59,527 nt of DNA from Corynebacterium urealyticum. GTDB lineage: Bacteria; Actinomycetota; Actinomycetes; Mycobacteriales; Mycobacteriaceae. Location: the NCBI GenBank assembly GCA_020741275.1, contig DYZK01000038.1:1-59527 (forward strand), written 5' to 3'. Made by a program: the position numbers and the translations under genes. Positions 8,404-18,904 of this stretch are shown piece after piece. How positions within the stretch are numbered: the stretch's first letter is position 1; the number at the start of each line of letters is the position of its first letter. The notes beneath the pieces are model-generated. The model saw only the letters and a list, made by a program, of their open reading frames with translations, was not told the origin of the DNA and made no database searches.

Positions 8404-9375
8404 CTACTCGAAGAGGGTGGTCACCGAGCCGTTCTCGAAGATCTCGTGGATCGTCTTCGCCACCAGCGGGGCCACGGAGAGAACCGTGAGGTTATCCCAG
8501 CCCTCGGTGCTCTGAGGCAGGGTGTCGGTGGTGATGATCTCACGGGCGCCGCACTCGCTGAGGCGCTCGCGGGCCGGGCCGGAGAACACGCCGTGGGTCG
8601 TCGCGATGATCACGTCGCCCGCACCGGCGTTCTTCAGCACCTGCACAGCACCTGCGATGGTGCCACCGGTGTCGATCATGTCGTCCAGCAGCACGCAGGT
8701 GCGGCCCTCGACGTCGCCGACCACGCGGTTGGAGGTGACCTTGTTGGCTACGTCGATGTCGCGGGTCTTGTGGATGAAGGCCAGCGGGGCGCCGCCCAGC
8801 TGGTTGGCCCACTTCTCGGACTCCTTCACGCGGCCGGCATCCGGGGAGACGACCACGATGTTGTCCAGGTTGTAGTTCTCCTGGATGTGCTTGGTCAGGA
8901 TCGGCAGCGCGTGCATGTGGTCGACCGGCCCGTCAAAGAAGCCCTGGATCTGGTCGGTGTGCAGATCCACAGAGACCAGGCGGTCCGCGCCAGCGGCCTT
9001 GAACAGGTCAGCGACCAGGCGGGCGGAGATTGGCTCGCGGCCGCGGTGCTTCTTGTCCTGGCGGGCGTAAGGGTAGAACGGGAGGATCGCCGTGATCCGC
9101 TTCGCCGAGCCGCGCTTCAGGGCGTCGATCATCAGCAGCTGCTCCATCAGCCAGTCATTCAGCGGCTGCGGGTGGGACTGCAGGACAAAAGCGTCGGAGC
9201 CACGGACGGACTCCTCGAAGCGCACGAAGATCTCGCCGTTGGCGAAGTTGCGCGCCGTGGTCGGAGTCAGCTCGACACCAAGCTCGCGGGCTACTGCCTC
9301 ACCCAGCTCCGGGTGTGCACGACCCGAAAACAGCATGAGGTTCTTTTGGTTGTCGATCCAGTGAGTGGTGGACAC
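8404..9375 (-). CDS. prs: Ribose-phosphate pyrophosphokinase
   Basis: 323 residues. It makes PRPP from ribose-5-phosphate and ATP for nucleotide, His and Trp synthesis and, in this group, for decaprenyl-phosphoryl arabinose. Motifs: FSGRAHPELGEAVARELG near the N-terminus, the ATP-binding flexible loop region PYARQDKKHRGREPIS (~105-120), metal-binding VDLHTDQIQGF (~140) and the PRPP loop VLLDDMIDTGGTI (~232). It follows glmU in the same direction with a 164-bp gap, as in mycobacteria. Confidence 0.97.
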   Translation of the reverse strand: MSTTHWIDNQKNLMLFSGRAHPELGEAVARELGVELTPTTARNFANGEIFVRFEESVRGSDAFVLQSHPQPLNDWLMEQLLMIDALKRGSAKRITAILPFYPYARQDKKHRGREPISARLVADLFKAAGADRLVSVDLHTDQIQGFFDGPVDHMHALPILTKHIQENYNLDNIVVVSPDAGRVKESEKWANQLGGAPLAFIHKTRDIDVANKVTSNRVVGDVEGRTCVLLDDMIDTGGTIAGAVQVLKNAGAGDVIIATTHGVFSGPARERLSECGAREIITTDTLPQSTEGWDNLTVLSVAPLVAKTIHEIFENGSVTTLFE

Positions 9376-9539
9376 AGATCAGCCTTCCCGAGGATTTGTT
9401 TTCTTGTGTTCGCCGGTACGTTGCCGCCCATTGACCCCTTGCGCAGGATCGTGAGGGCGCCACCCGCTCGCCGCAGTGACCAGCTTTACATGAACTGATG
9501 ATAATTGCCCTGGGTTTAAAGAACCAACGAGGGCTAGGG

Positions 9540-11096
9540 CTACCGCCCCTGCTCCGGGGTCTCGCCCTCGGGCTGCGGGGTAGCGGGCTTGCTAGCGGCG
9601 CGCTGCGCGGCCTCCGCCGCCGGGGTGCCGGGGCGGCGCTTGGCCACCCAGCCCTCGATATTGCGCTGCTGGCCACCGGAGACGGCCAGAGCACCGGCGG
9701 GGACGTCCTCCTTGATGACCGTGCCGGCCCCGGAGTAGGCGCCATCGCCGACGGTGACCGGCGCAATGAACATCGTGTCCGAGCCGGTACGCACGTGCGA
9801 GCCGATTGTGGTGTGGTGCTTGTTCACCCCGTCGTAGTTGACGAAGACGCTGGATGCCCCGATGTTGCTGTACTCGCCGATGGTGGCATCGCCCACGTAG
9901 GTCAGGTGCGGCACCTTCGAGCCGCGCCCGATGGTCGAGTTCTTGGTCTCGACGAAGCCGCCCAGCTTGCCCTCCTCACCGAGTTCGGTGCCCGGGCGCA
10001 GGTAGGTGAACGGGCCAACGGTGGCGCGGGCGCCGATGGTGGAGCTCAGGGCGTGGGTGCGCACCACGGATGCGCCCTCGCCAACGGTGGTGTCCTGCAG
10101 GGTCGTATCCGGGCCGACGGTGGCGTTATCCGCAATCTGGGTGTGGCCCAGCAGCTGGGTGCCCGGCAAGATCGTGACGTCCTGGCCGACCTGAACGTCC
10201 ACGTCGATCCGGGTGCTGTGCGGGTCCACGATCGTCGCCCCGCCCCGCATCGTGCGTTCCAGCACGCGGCGGTTGAGCTCCTCGCCGGCGCGGGCCAGCT
10301 GGACTCGGTCGTTCACGCCGGCGAGTTCCGCGGGATCGTTGGCGGTGTGCGCGCGCACCGGGTGGCCGTCGGCCCGTGCGATGGAGAGCACATCGGTGAG
10401 GTAGAGCTCGCCCTGCGCGTTGTTCGTGTTCAGACGGCTCAGCGCGTCCCTCAGGATCTCAGCGTCGAAGGCGAAGACACCGGAGTTGACCTCGGTGATC
10501 GCGCGCTGTTCCTCGGTGGCGTCCTTTTCCTCGACGATCTGCATGACATCGCCGTATTCGGAGCGCACGATGCGGCCATAACCGGTGGGGTTGGACTGCT
10601 CGACCGAGAGCACCGTCACCGCGGTTGGCACCTCGGTGTGGGAACGGTATAGCGCGGTGAGCGTCTCACCCGTCAGCAGCGGGACGTCGGCGTTAGTGAC
10701 GATGACGGTGCCATGGAAGCCCACCAGCTCGTTCATCGCGCATTGCACGGCGTGCCCGGTGCCGTTCTGCTCCTCCTGGACAGCCAGGTGGATCTCACGG
10801 CCCAGGTCCTGGGCCACCTGTTCGCAGGCCGGGCCGACCTGATCGCGGCCGTGCCCGATCACGGCCACCATGTTGCTTGGCTGCGCTCCCGCCGCGGCGT
10901 GAAGGCTGTGGGCCAGCAGCGTGCGTCCGCCGATGGCGTGCAGGGTCTTCGGCGTGGCCGACTTCATGCGCGTCCCAGCGCCCGCAGCGAGGATGACGAC
11001 GGCCAAATCCGAGCCCGCAGAAGTCCCACCAGCTCCCGTGCTCTGGGTTTCCGTTGGCTGGTCGGTGGCTTGGTTCCTGTTCGGAGTGCGCGACAC
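9540..11096 (-). CDS. glmU: Bifunctional GlmU (UDP-N-acetylglucosamine synthesis)
   Basis: About 518 residues. The N-terminal uridyltransferase (~38-265; [15 protein letters not shown] nucleotide loop, NADVPLL metal site) and the C-terminal left-handed beta-helix acetyltransferase (~285-480; hexapeptide repeats, [17 protein letters not shown]) make UDP-GlcNAc from GlcN-1-P, acetyl-CoA and UTP. I chose the GTG at 11096 (VSRTPNRNQ...) because GGAGG lies 11 nt upstream; the frame stays open a further 69 codons with low-quality sequence. The first ~37 residues are a Thr/Gly/Asn-rich extension. A Pro/Glu tail follows the helix. Confidence 0.95.
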   Translation of the reverse strand: MSRTPNRNQATDQPTETQSTGAGGTSAGSDLAVVILAAGAGTRMKSATPKTLHAIGGRTLLAHSLHAAAGAQPSNMVAVIGHGRDQVGPACEQVAQDLGREIHLAVQEEQNGTGHAVQCAMNELVGFHGTVIVTNADVPLLTGETLTALYRSHTEVPTAVTVLSVEQSNPTGYGRIVRSEYGDVMQIVEEKDATEEQRAITEVNSGVFAFDAEILRDALSRLNTNNAQGELYLTDVLSIARADGHPVRAHTANDPAELAGVNDRVQLARAGEELNRRVLERTMRGGATIVDPHSTRIDVDVQVGQDVTILPGTQLLGHTQIADNATVGPDTTLQDTTVGEGASVVRTHALSSTIGARATVGPFTYLRPGTELGEEGKLGGFVETKNSTIGRGSKVPHLTYVGDATIGEYSNIGASSVFVNYDGVNKHHTTIGSHVRTGSDTMFIAPVTVGDGAYSGAGTVIKEDVPAGALAVSGGQQRNIEGWVAKRRPGTPAAEAAQRAASKPATPQPEGETPEQGR

Positions 11097-11215
11097 GGCG
11101 GCAGCCCCTCCTTGAAAATCGGGTGTGGACGGTCTCAGTAGTACACCAGCATAACTGCCGCGCCGGACAAAGCTTCGCGGACCGAGGGCTGTGTCGCGCT
11201 GCGAATCGGTGGGGG

Positions 11216-12565
11216 CTAATCCTGCCGGGCAGAAACCTCGGGCAGCTTCGCCGCAAGCAGGGAGCCCAACGCGCCAAACGCGGCCAAAGCGCCGAGGGCC
11301 CACAGGGTGCCCATGAGGCTCAACAGCGCGGTCAGCGCACCGATGAGCAGCAGGATGATGCCCATCAGCGTGTTGGAGACCGAGACATAGCGGGTGCGCT
11401 GACCACCCTCAGCCATGTCCACCACATAGGTCGACCGGGAGACCCGGATAGCCGCGTGCGCCACCGAGATGCCGAAGAAGGCGACGGGCAGCCACCAGTA
11501 CAGGGCGTCCTCCCAGACCAGGGCCAGGCCGATGGTGATCAGCAGCAGAACGACGGCGAAAAGCGCGCCGCCCGACAGGGTGTTCCTCGAAGATTTATCC
11601 GACAATGCGCCGGACACCCGGCCGGCCGTCAGCGAGGCAAGGCCTGCAGCGACGACAAACAGGCCCAGGCCGGTCACACTCGAGCCCGCCCGTCCCTGCA
11701 GAGTGACAAGAAAAGTGGGGGAGAGGGCGGAGGCAAGCATGAGGGAGCGGACCAACACGAAGTTGCGGAAGGGCTTGTCGTCACGCACCAGGCCCCACAC
11801 GTCGTCCCAGATGGCGCGATTCATCTCGATAACGGAATGCGGCGGCTCAGCGAGATCCCCCTCGTCCACCAGCGGCTCCTGGATTCCTCTGAAAAGCAGG
11901 AAACTCACCAGCCACGCGCCCGCTCCGGCTGCAAAAAGTACACCAAAGGTGCCGGGACTCAGACTGTCGCGCAGAGCGGCGATGATCAGTCCCACCACGA
12001 TGGTCACCGCACCTGCGAGCGTCGTTGCGAAACCAGTGACCCGGCCGCGGTAACCCTTCGGCATCGTGCGGCCCTGGATGTCCTTACTCGTCAGCGACAC
12101 CAGCGAGCGGGCGGCGGCGAGCAGCGCGAGACCGAAGAGAATGAGCAGGCCAGCGGCCGTTCCGGAAGTAAACAGTGCCGCGCACATCGCGATGATGCAG
12201 CCCAGCGCCTGACCCAGCGTGCCCAGCAGCAGGATCGGCAGTCGGCGGGAGCGGGCCTGGACCCACGGGCGGAGCCCGGCCTGCGGCAACATCGAGCCGG
12301 ACTCGCGGATCGGCACCAATAGCGGCGCGATCCAGGTGGGCGCGGCCAGCATCTGCAGCAACCACGGCAGCGTCGTCTTCGCGCTCATGATCTGGTCGCC
12401 GATGTTTTGAAAACCAAAGGCCGTGGAGAAGCGCAGACCGTTCTGCTCCACGTTTGGGAGATCGGACTTCGGCGGCTTCCCGATCAGTTTCTGGGACAGG
12501 CGCGTCGAAAAAAGCCCCTGCTCGGAGTGAGTAGGGGCTTGAGCTTGTTGGTCTTCGCTCGTCAT
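11216..12565 (-). CDS. MFS transporter (start uncertain)
   Basis: 449 residues if read from the ATG at 12565, with about 12 membrane helices, a central polar loop (~225-245) and MFS-like signatures ([13 protein letters not shown], ~310). Substrate unknown; actinobacterial relatives are annotated as permeases. The 5' end is odd: the ATG lies 1 nt after the tRNA-Gln 3' end, and the tRNA terminator (12508-12540) falls inside codons ~9-20. A GTG at 12451 would start after the terminator and still precede the first helix, but has no clear RBS. The gene is upstream of glmU with 119 bp between. Confidence 0.8.
   Translation of the reverse strand: MTSEDQQAQAPTHSEQGLFSTRLSQKLIGKPPKSDLPNVEQNGLRFSTAFGFQNIGDQIMSAKTTLPWLLQMLAAPTWIAPLLVPIRESGSMLPQAGLRPWVQARSRRLPILLLGTLGQALGCIIAMCAALFTSGTAAGLLILFGLALLAAARSLVSLTSKDIQGRTMPKGYRGRVTGFATTLAGAVTIVVGLIIAALRDSLSPGTFGVLFAAGAGAWLVSFLLFRGIQEPLVDEGDLAEPPHSVIEMNRAIWDDVWGLVRDDKPFRNFVLVRSLMLASALSPTFLVTLQGRAGSSVTGLGLFVVAAGLASLTAGRVSGALSDKSSRNTLSGGALFAVVLLLITIGLALVWEDALYWWLPVAFFGISVAHAAIRVSRSTYVVDMAEGGQRTRYVSVSNTLMGIILLLIGALTALLSLMGTLWALGALAAFGALGSLLAAKLPEVSARQD
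12508..12540 (-). terminator. Terminator of tRNA-Gln, inside the MFS 5' end
   Basis: 8-bp stem (12512-12519/12533-12540) with a 13-nt loop and A6 on the plus strand (U6 on the minus transcript, 12513-12508), beginning 26 nt after the tRNA 3' end. Typical tRNA terminator geometry. Confidence 0.85.
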
Positions 12566-12566
12566 G

Positions 12567-12638
12567 CTCCCCCACCAGGACTCGAACCTAGAATGACGGT
12601 ACCAAAAACCGCAGTGTTGCCAATTACACCATGGGGGA
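12567..12638 (-). tRNA. tRNA-Gln (anticodon UUG)
   Basis: 72 nt. Acceptor arms TCCCCCA (12638-12632) and TGGGGGA (12574-12568) pair, discriminator G at 12567. The anticodon stem-loop is GCGGT-TTTTGGT-ACCGT with anticodon TTG. The T-arm has GGTTCGAGTCC. CCA is not encoded. Confidence 0.95.
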
Positions 12639-12794
12639 AAACGCTAGCCGTCGAAGGTCCCGCAGGATGACGCTAACGGCTTAACACCCTACCCCATGCC
12701 GCACGGCGGGTGGAAAATCACCGAAGCGCCACAGCCGCGGGACGGTGCAGGCCAGGCACGAGGGTGTCTGCCCCCACGGCTACACTGGGGCGCT

Positions 12795-15700
12795 ATGAGT
12801 ACCACGGTCCGCCCATCGGCAAGCCAAAATACGTCCGCACCAGGGAATAGGGGACACGCGGCTCCCGCGCTGTCGGGTGTGCTGCGGGCCGCCGCGCGCG
12901 ACTCGAAGCTCAAGGGCCTGGTCACCCACGTCGGGGCTGCGCAGTTGGCGATCCAGGGCCCCGACGCGGTGTGGCCCTTCGCCGTCGGCACCATCGCCCA
13001 GCACGCCCCGGTATTGGTGATCACGGCGACCGCCCGGCAGGCCGAGGATCTCACCGAGCAGCTCAAGGCCATGCTGGGTGACGAGGTGGAGCTCATGCCC
13101 GCCTGGGAGACCCTGCCGCATGAGCGCATCTCCCCGAACGTGGAGACCGTCTCCCAGCGGATGAAGGTGCTCCGCCGCCTGCACCGGCAGACTGCCGGCG
13201 AACTGGGGGAGTCTGAATCCCGGATCCGGGTCGTTGTCGCGCCAGTACGCACGCTGGTGCAGCCCATCCAGGACAGCCTCGGTGCCGTAACCCCCGTCCA
13301 CCTCGCCGTCGATCAGGAGGTGGATTTCGAACAGATCCAGCACGAGCTGGTGGAGCGCGGCTACTCCGCGGTGGACGTTGTCGCCAAGCGCGGTCACTTC
13401 GCGGTGCGCGGCGGCATTCTCGACGTCTTCCCGGCCACGGGGGAGCTGCCCGTGCGTGTGGAGTTCTGGGGCGACGAGGTCTCCGACATCCGGCCCTTCA
13501 GCGTCGGCGATCAGCGCACCGTTCCCGGGGTGGAGCTCGACGAGATCACTGTTTACCCTGCCCGCGAATTGCTCATCACCGACTCCGTGGCCACCCGCGC
13601 TGGGGAGTTGGCTAAGGAACACGCCAGCCATGCCGAGCTGGCGGATGTCTACCACAAGATCAGCGAGAAGATCACCGTGCCCGGCATGGAGGCACTGATT
13701 CCGAGCCTCCACGACGGTGAGCTGAAGCTTCTCCCGGAATTCCTGCCGGAGGGCACGCACACCATCGTGCTGGCCCCGGCCGCTGTCGAGCGCCGCGCCG
13801 CAGACCTGAAGGAGACCGGCGAGCAGTTCCTCGAAGCCGGCTGGGAGGCCGCGGCCATGGGGGCGGACGCTCCCGCTGACGGCGTGGCCTACGTGTCCGT
13901 TGCCGCAGCCCGGCATGCCCAGGCGGCATTGGAGCGGCCGTGGTGGACGCTGTCCCCGCTCGGCATGGTGGACTCCGACGAGGGCTTCGACGGCGACGCC
14001 CTCCTCCTGGACTACGACGCCGCGCCCCAGCCCCGTGGCGAGATGGAGGCCATCGAGCACATGATGGCCGATATCCGCACCCGTGTGGAGGCCGGCGGTC
14101 GGGTCGCCTTCGCCGCCCCAACACCCACCGTCGCTGCCCGCATGCTGCGCCGCTTCCACGAGGCGGGCATCGCCGCAGAGGCCGTGGGGGTGGACCTCCG
14201 CGGCCAGCGCGGCATCGGCCGTCAGGCCGCATCCAAGGCGACCCCGGACCAGGAGCCGGCACCGAAGAAGGTCAGCATCTACCACGCGGTCGCCCACGAG
14301 GGCCTCGTCTTCCCGATGGCTGGGGGAGAGCACCCCAGCCTGCTGTTCCTCACCGAAACGGACGTCACCGGCAACCGCGTGGAGGCGGCGGCGACCGGTA
14401 AACGCAAGCCAGCCAAGCGCCGCAACCGCGTCGATCCCCTAGCCCTGGATCCCGGCGACCTGGTGGTCCACGATTCTCACGGCATCGGCAAGTTTGTGAA
14501 GATGACCGAGCGCACCGTCGGCAAGGGTGCGGACGCCTCCCGCCGCGAATACCTCGTCCTCGAATACGCACCCAGCAAGCGGGGAGGACCGGGCGACCAG
14601 CTCTACGTCCCCATGGACCAGCTCGACCTGCTGTCCCGCTACGTGGGCGGGGAGAAGCCTGCCCTGTCCAAGATGGGTGGTGCGGACTGGAAGAACACCA
14701 AGCGCAAGGCCCGCAAGGCCGTCCGGGAAATCGCCGGGGAGCTCGTGCAGCTCTACGCCCAGCGCCAAGCCGCGCCGGGCTACGCCTTCGCCCCGGATAG
14801 CCCGTGGCAGCGGGAGATGGAGGAGGCTTTCCCCTTCACCGAGACCGAGGACCAGTTCAACGCCATCGAGGCCGTGAAGTCCGACATGGAAAAGCCGGTG
14901 CCGATGGACCGCGTCATCGTGGGTGATGTGGGCTACGGCAAGACGGAGGTCGCGGTGCGCGCCGCTTTCAAAGCCGTCCAGTCCGGCAAGCAGGTCGCCG
15001 TCCTCGTCCCAACGACGCTGCTCGCGCAACAGCACATGAAGACCTTCCGGGAGCGGATGCAGGACTTCCCGACGCGCATCGCGGAGCTGAGCCGTTTCAC
15101 CACTCCGGCTCAGTCCAAGGAGATCCTCAAGGGATTGGCCGAGGGCACCATCGACATCGTCGTGGGCACCCACCGCCTGCTGCAGACCGGCGTGACCTGG
15201 AAAAACCTGGGGCTCATCATCGTCGATGAGGAGCAGCGCTTTGGCGTGGAGCACAAGGAGCACATCAAGTCCCTGCGCACCCACGTGGACGTCTTGACCA
15301 TGTCCGCTACGCCGATCCCGCGCACGCTGGAGATGTCCATGGCCGGCATCCGCGAAATGTCGACCATCCTTACCCCGCCGCAGGACCGTCATCCTGTGCT
15401 GACCTACGTCGGTGCCCAGGAGGACAAGCACGTCGCCGCCGCGATCCGCCGCGAACTGCTGCGCGACGGTCAGGTGTTCTACATCCACAACCGGGTGAAA
15501 TCCATCGAGCAGGCGGCGGAGCATATCCGCAGCCTCGTGCCCGAAGCTCGGGTCGTGGTCGCCCACGGGCAGATGAGCGAGGAACAACTGGAAACCACCG
15601 TGGAGGGCTTCTGGAACCGGGAGTTCGACATCCTGGTGTGCACCACCATCGTGGAGACCGGCTTGGACATCTCGAATGCCAACACCCTGATCGTGGAGAA

Positions 15701-16544
15701 TGCCCACCACATGGGCCTATCCCAGCTGCACCAGCTGCGCGGGCGCGTGGGTCGGTCCCGGGAGCGGGCCTACGCCTACTTCCTCTATCCGAAGGGTGAG
15801 GTTCTCACCGAGACCTCCTATGACCGACTGTCCACCATCGCGCAGAACAATGAGCTCGGCGCGGGTATGGCCGTCGCGATGAAGGACCTCGAGATGCGTG
15901 GAGCCGGCAACGTGTTGGGTGCCGAGCAGTCGGGGCACATCGCGGGAGTTGGCTTCGACCTCTACGTCCGGCTTGTCGGTGAGGCAGTGGAGGCCTTCCG
16001 TGCGATGGCCGACGGTAAGCCGGTGGACGGGCGCGAGGAGGAGAAAAAGGAGATTCGCATTGACCTGCCGGTGGATGCGCACATTCCGGTGACCTACGTG
16101 GCCTCCGAGCGACTCCGACTGGAGGCCTACCGCAAGCTTGCCGAGGCGCAGGATGAGGACCAGATTGAGGAGGTGCTAACCGAGTTCCGGGACCGCTACG
16201 GCGAGCCGCCGGACCAGGTGACCAACCTCGCGGTGCTGTCCCGACTGCGGTTGGTGTGCCGTGACCTGGGGGTCTCGGAGGTCGTGGCGACGGGCTCTCG
16301 CATCAGTTTCAGCCCCATCGATCTGCAGGACTCCGGCCAGGTGCGGTTGAAGCGTCTGTTCCCGGGGGCGACGTACCGGGCGACCACCAAGGTCGTGGTT
16401 GTCCCGGCGCCGAAGGAGGGTGCGGGGATGAGGGCGGTCGCGCTGCGGGATGTGCCGCTGGCCCAATGGTGCGCGAATGCGCTCACTCAGCTGGCTGGCA
16501 TCCCGGAACGGGACATCAGGGGAGGTAGTGCCCCGACGCGTTAG
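12795..16544 (+). CDS. mfd: Transcription-repair coupling factor
   Basis: 1249 residues. It removes RNA polymerase stalled at lesions and recruits UvrA. The order is standard: UvrB-like N-terminal domain (~30-480), RNA polymerase interaction domain ([16 protein letters not shown], ~550), translocase domain with Walker [12 protein letters not shown] (~714) and [12 protein letters not shown] (~810), helicase motif [19 protein letters not shown] (~980) and C-terminal UvrA-binding TRCF domain. The ATG at 12795 follows TACACTGGGGCGCT, so the mRNA may be leaderless; an in-frame ATG 33 codons upstream gives unlikely sequence. Confidence 0.97.
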   Translation: MSTTVRPSASQNTSAPGNRGHAAPALSGVLRAAARDSKLKGLVTHVGAAQLAIQGPDAVWPFAVGTIAQHAPVLVITATARQAEDLTEQLKAMLGDEVELMPAWETLPHERISPNVETVSQRMKVLRRLHRQTAGELGESESRIRVVVAPVRTLVQPIQDSLGAVTPVHLAVDQEVDFEQIQHELVERGYSAVDVVAKRGHFAVRGGILDVFPATGELPVRVEFWGDEVSDIRPFSVGDQRTVPGVELDEITVYPARELLITDSVATRAGELAKEHASHAELADVYHKISEKITVPGMEALIPSLHDGELKLLPEFLPEGTHTIVLAPAAVERRAADLKETGEQFLEAGWEAAAMGADAPADGVAYVSVAAARHAQAALERPWWTLSPLGMVDSDEGFDGDALLLDYDAAPQPRGEMEAIEHMMADIRTRVEAGGRVAFAAPTPTVAARMLRRFHEAGIAAEAVGVDLRGQRGIGRQAASKATPDQEPAPKKVSIYHAVAHEGLVFPMAGGEHPSLLFLTETDVTGNRVEAAATGKRKPAKRRNRVDPLALDPGDLVVHDSHGIGKFVKMTERTVGKGADASRREYLVLEYAPSKRGGPGDQLYVPMDQLDLLSRYVGGEKPALSKMGGADWKNTKRKARKAVREIAGELVQLYAQRQAAPGYAFAPDSPWQREMEEAFPFTETEDQFNAIEAVKSDMEKPVPMDRVIVGDVGYGKTEVAVRAAFKAVQSGKQVAVLVPTTLLAQQHMKTFRERMQDFPTRIAELSRFTTPAQSKEILKGLAEGTIDIVVGTHRLLQTGVTWKNLGLIIVDEEQRFGVEHKEHIKSLRTHVDVLTMSATPIPRTLEMSMAGIREMSTILTPPQDRHPVLTYVGAQEDKHVAAAIRRELLRDGQVFYIHNRVKSIEQAAEHIRSLVPEARVVVAHGQMSEEQLETTVEGFWNREFDILVCTTIVETGLDISNANTLIVENAHHMGLSQLHQLRGRVGRSRERAYAYFLYPKGEVLTETSYDRLSTIAQNNELGAGMAVAMKDLEMRGAGNVLGAEQSGHIAGVGFDLYVRLVGEAVEAFRAMADGKPVDGREEEKKEIRIDLPVDAHIPVTYVASERLRLEAYRKLAEAQDEDQIEEVLTEFRDRYGEPPDQVTNLAVLSRLRLVCRDLGVSEVVATGSRISFSPIDLQDSGQVRLKRLFPGATYRATTKVVVVPAPKEGAGMRAVALRDVPLAQWCANALTQLAGIPERDIRGGSAPTR

Positions 16545-16591
16545 CCCCTCGGTGCGAAAACTTCCGAGTCACTAGCGTAAACTTTAGCCCC

Positions 16592-18118
16592 ATGACAGTC
16601 GTACTCCTCGATCCTCGATTCCCCTCGATGATTCCCGTCGACGCCGTGACCCTGCTCAGTGGCAAGGTTTCCTATACGGAGGAAGTGCCGATCCGCATCC
16701 GCTGGGTCATCGGCGACCTCGGCGGCCACACGGTGTACGAGTCCGACGTTCTCGTCACCACCGATCTGCGGAACGACCTGGTCATCGAGCGGATCGAGGA
16801 GGGCGACGAGCTGCTGACCGCCCCGAGCCTGCTGGTGCACCTCTCCCCAGATCGGGAGATCGGGCCGCGGGACTCCGGCGAGCTAACGCCGGCGCACACG
16901 CCCGCGCTGCCGTCCGCGGAGGCGATCGGCCAGGCGATGTCTGGAATGGGGGAGCAGGACCCGGCGGAGGCGCTGGAGTCTTATCAGCAGTACGCCGATG
17001 CCGTGGACGATGCTTATCAGCAGTCCGCGCATCTGTACTACCAGCCGAGCGCCCAGCAGAGGGATGAAGACTACGCCGCCGACGCGGTGGCCTCGGCTGC
17101 CTATAGCGGCGAGGGGTTCGTCGAGGGCGAGGTTCTTTCTGCCGACGAGCACACGGCTGCGGTGGCGGGCAGTCGCCGCACCGCGCGCACCGAGGTGCCT
17201 GAATCTGTCATGGACGAGATCGAGGACGCCGTGGCGCTGATGGCTCGCGCACTGCGCCAGGGCAAGTGGGAGCAGTCCATGACCCACGCCGACCTCGTGC
17301 CCTTCGTGCGGGAGGAGACCGAGGAGCTGGCGAGCACTATCGAGCTGCGGGAGGTTCTCGCCGCCGTAGGCTCCGAAGATAAGGCCGATGGTGATGGCGA
17401 GGTCCCAGAGTGGGCTGAGCAGGACCTCTGCGAGGAGCTTTCGGACGTGCTGCTGCAGGTCCTCTTCCACGCGGAGATCGCGAACCGCCGTGGTGCCTTC
17501 GACATCGGGCATGTGGCTGGCTCGTTCGTGGCAAAGCTGCGTGATCGTGCGCCGTACCTCTTCGAAGAGGTCGAGCGCGCGGTGGGTATTCAGGAGCAAA
17601 ACGACCTGTGGCGTGCTGGTAAGGAGGCACAGGAGCAGCGCAAGCGTGAAGCGCACGGCCCAGCCTTCCGCGACTACCTGGATCGGAAGGCCGAGCTGAA
17701 GCAGCAGGCCGCCGAGCAGCAGGCTGGACCGTCGCAGCGAGGCCCGCTGGGTGCGCAAGCCACGGCACAGGCCGGCAATGCTGGCCAGGGGTCTTCGGCG
17801 AAGCAGGGCAACCCGGTCGCTCATCCTGCCCAGGCCGTGCAGGCCGCACAGACGCAGGCGCAGCAGGCGGGTCAGCCAGCCCCAGCCACCCAGCGAGCCG
17901 CAGCCGCCCAGCCTCCTCAACCGCGCCATACCTCTGCGCTGTCCGCGGCCGATGAGATCATCCGCGAGGCCCGCGAGCGTGGTCTGCGCGACGCAGACAT
18001 CCCGACGGACATCCGCTACCCGATGGTCGGCCTCGAGCTCGACGAGCCAGGCGGGGCGGAGGACCGCCTGCTCAAGGCGGTTCAGAACTTCCGCCAGCAG
18101 CTCGACCGGATGGGATGA
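16592..18118 (+). CDS. mazG: MazG-family nucleoside triphosphate pyrophosphohydrolase with long C-terminal extension
   Basis: 508 residues. N-terminal actinobacterial MazG region (1-90), then the MazG fold (~203-335) with the metal-binding EETEEL and ELSDVLLQVLFHAE helices. It hydrolyses (d)NTPs, including damaged ones, to NMP and PPi. After residue ~350 comes a Gln/Ala/Pro-rich linker (~365-445), then a compact ~60-residue tail (ADEIIREARERGLRDADIP...) that looks folded. Mycobacterial MazG is about 325 residues, so the linker and tail are an addition. It begins 47 bp after mfd and ends 13 nt before the next gene. Confidence 0.9.
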   Translation: MTVVLLDPRFPSMIPVDAVTLLSGKVSYTEEVPIRIRWVIGDLGGHTVYESDVLVTTDLRNDLVIERIEEGDELLTAPSLLVHLSPDREIGPRDSGELTPAHTPALPSAEAIGQAMSGMGEQDPAEALESYQQYADAVDDAYQQSAHLYYQPSAQQRDEDYAADAVASAAYSGEGFVEGEVLSADEHTAAVAGSRRTARTEVPESVMDEIEDAVALMARALRQGKWEQSMTHADLVPFVREETEELASTIELREVLAAVGSEDKADGDGEVPEWAEQDLCEELSDVLLQVLFHAEIANRRGAFDIGHVAGSFVAKLRDRAPYLFEEVERAVGIQEQNDLWRAGKEAQEQRKREAHGPAFRDYLDRKAELKQQAAEQQAGPSQRGPLGAQATAQAGNAGQGSSAKQGNPVAHPAQAVQAAQTQAQQAGQPAPATQRAAAAQPPQPRHTSALSAADEIIREARERGLRDADIPTDIRYPMVGLELDEPGGAEDRLLKAVQNFRQQLDRMG

Positions 18119-18131
18119 TAGAGCCTTCGCC

Positions 18132-18815
18132 GTGCGCCTTTCCGATCTCCCTTTCCGCTCGCAGGACTACCTCAAGGCGATCTTTGATGTCCAGGAGTGG
18201 AGCGGCACCGGGGTCGGGCTGACCCAGCTTGCTGCCAAGGTCGGCCAACAGAACTCCACCGCTTCCGAGGCTGTGAAGCGGTTGGCCGCTCAGGGGCTGG
18301 TCAACCACCGTCCCTACGCGCCCATTACCCTGACGGATTTGGGTTATGAGCTCGCGATCCAGATGGTGCGCCGTCATCGGCTGATCGAAACCTACCTCTG
18401 CCGCGAGCTGGGCTATTCCCTCGACGAGGTCCACGATGAGGCCGAAGAACTCGAGCACGCTGTCAGCGATAAGTTCCTCGCCCGCATCGACGAGCTGATG
18501 GGCTACCCAGACCGGGACCCACACGGTGACCCGATCCCGAACGTGGCGGGTCAGCTCCCCGAAACCGAATCTTTTCCCCTCTCCGAGGCAGCCGTCGGCG
18601 ATGTGCTGTGCGTCGAGCGGGTCTCGGACTCTGACCCTGACCTGCTCCGTCACCTGGAGGGCAGTGGCGTGACCCCGGGGGTTCACATCCGCGTCGACCC
18701 CCGGCCTTTCGAAGCGCTCGCTGAATTCAGTATCGTGTCCGGTACGCGATCCGGTTCGGTGGTGTCCCTGCCCGCCGCGCAGTTATCCGCGGTTCGGTGT
18801 ATCCGGCCCGCGTAG
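18132..18815 (+). CDS. DtxR/MntR-family metal-dependent regulator
   Basis: 227 residues from the GTG at 18132, 13 nt after the mazG stop. The N-terminal winged helix is LPFRSQDYLKAIFDVQEWSG...LAAKVGQQNSTASEAVKRLAAQGLV (~5-60). The dimerisation/metal domain has MVRRHRLIETYLCRELGY and EVHDEAEELEHAVSD (~80-115), the pattern of DtxR-family metal sites, followed by an SH3-like/FeoA-like C-terminal domain (~145-227). The sequence departs from canonical DtxR (no [22 protein letters not shown] start), so a manganese-type (MntR) regulator is more likely. Target genes are not evident nearby. Confidence 0.85.
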   Translation: MRLSDLPFRSQDYLKAIFDVQEWSGTGVGLTQLAAKVGQQNSTASEAVKRLAAQGLVNHRPYAPITLTDLGYELAIQMVRRHRLIETYLCRELGYSLDEVHDEAEELEHAVSDKFLARIDELMGYPDRDPHGDPIPNVAGQLPETESFPLSEAAVGDVLCVERVSDSDPDLLRHLEGSGVTPGVHIRVDPRPFEALAEFSIVSGTRSGSVVSLPAAQLSAVRCIRPA

Positions 18816-18844
18816 CCCACCGCCACCGGTATCATTCTTTGCCC

Positions 18845-18904
18845 ATGCCCAACGCACGCCGCAAGGGCGCTCTTCAGCGCGCCAGCGGGAAGGAAGTCCT
18901 GTGA
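18845..18904 (+). CDS. 19-codon upstream ORF overlapping the lytic transglycosylase start
   Basis: ATG at 18845 reads MPNARRKGALQRASGKEVL and stops at TGA 18902-18904, overlapping the GTG start at 18901 (GTGA). A -10-like TATCAT lies 9 nt before the ATG, so this small frame could be translated from a near-leaderless mRNA and couple translation to the main gene. The alternative is simply an untranslated leader with GGAAGGA as RBS for the GTG. Confidence 0.4.
   Translation: MPNARRKGALQRASGKEVL

Noticed and set aside
12780..14333. 517-codon minus-strand frame opposite mfd
   Set aside because: Shadow frame; Leu/Gly/His-rich translation with no family features, and Mfd motifs continue through the region.
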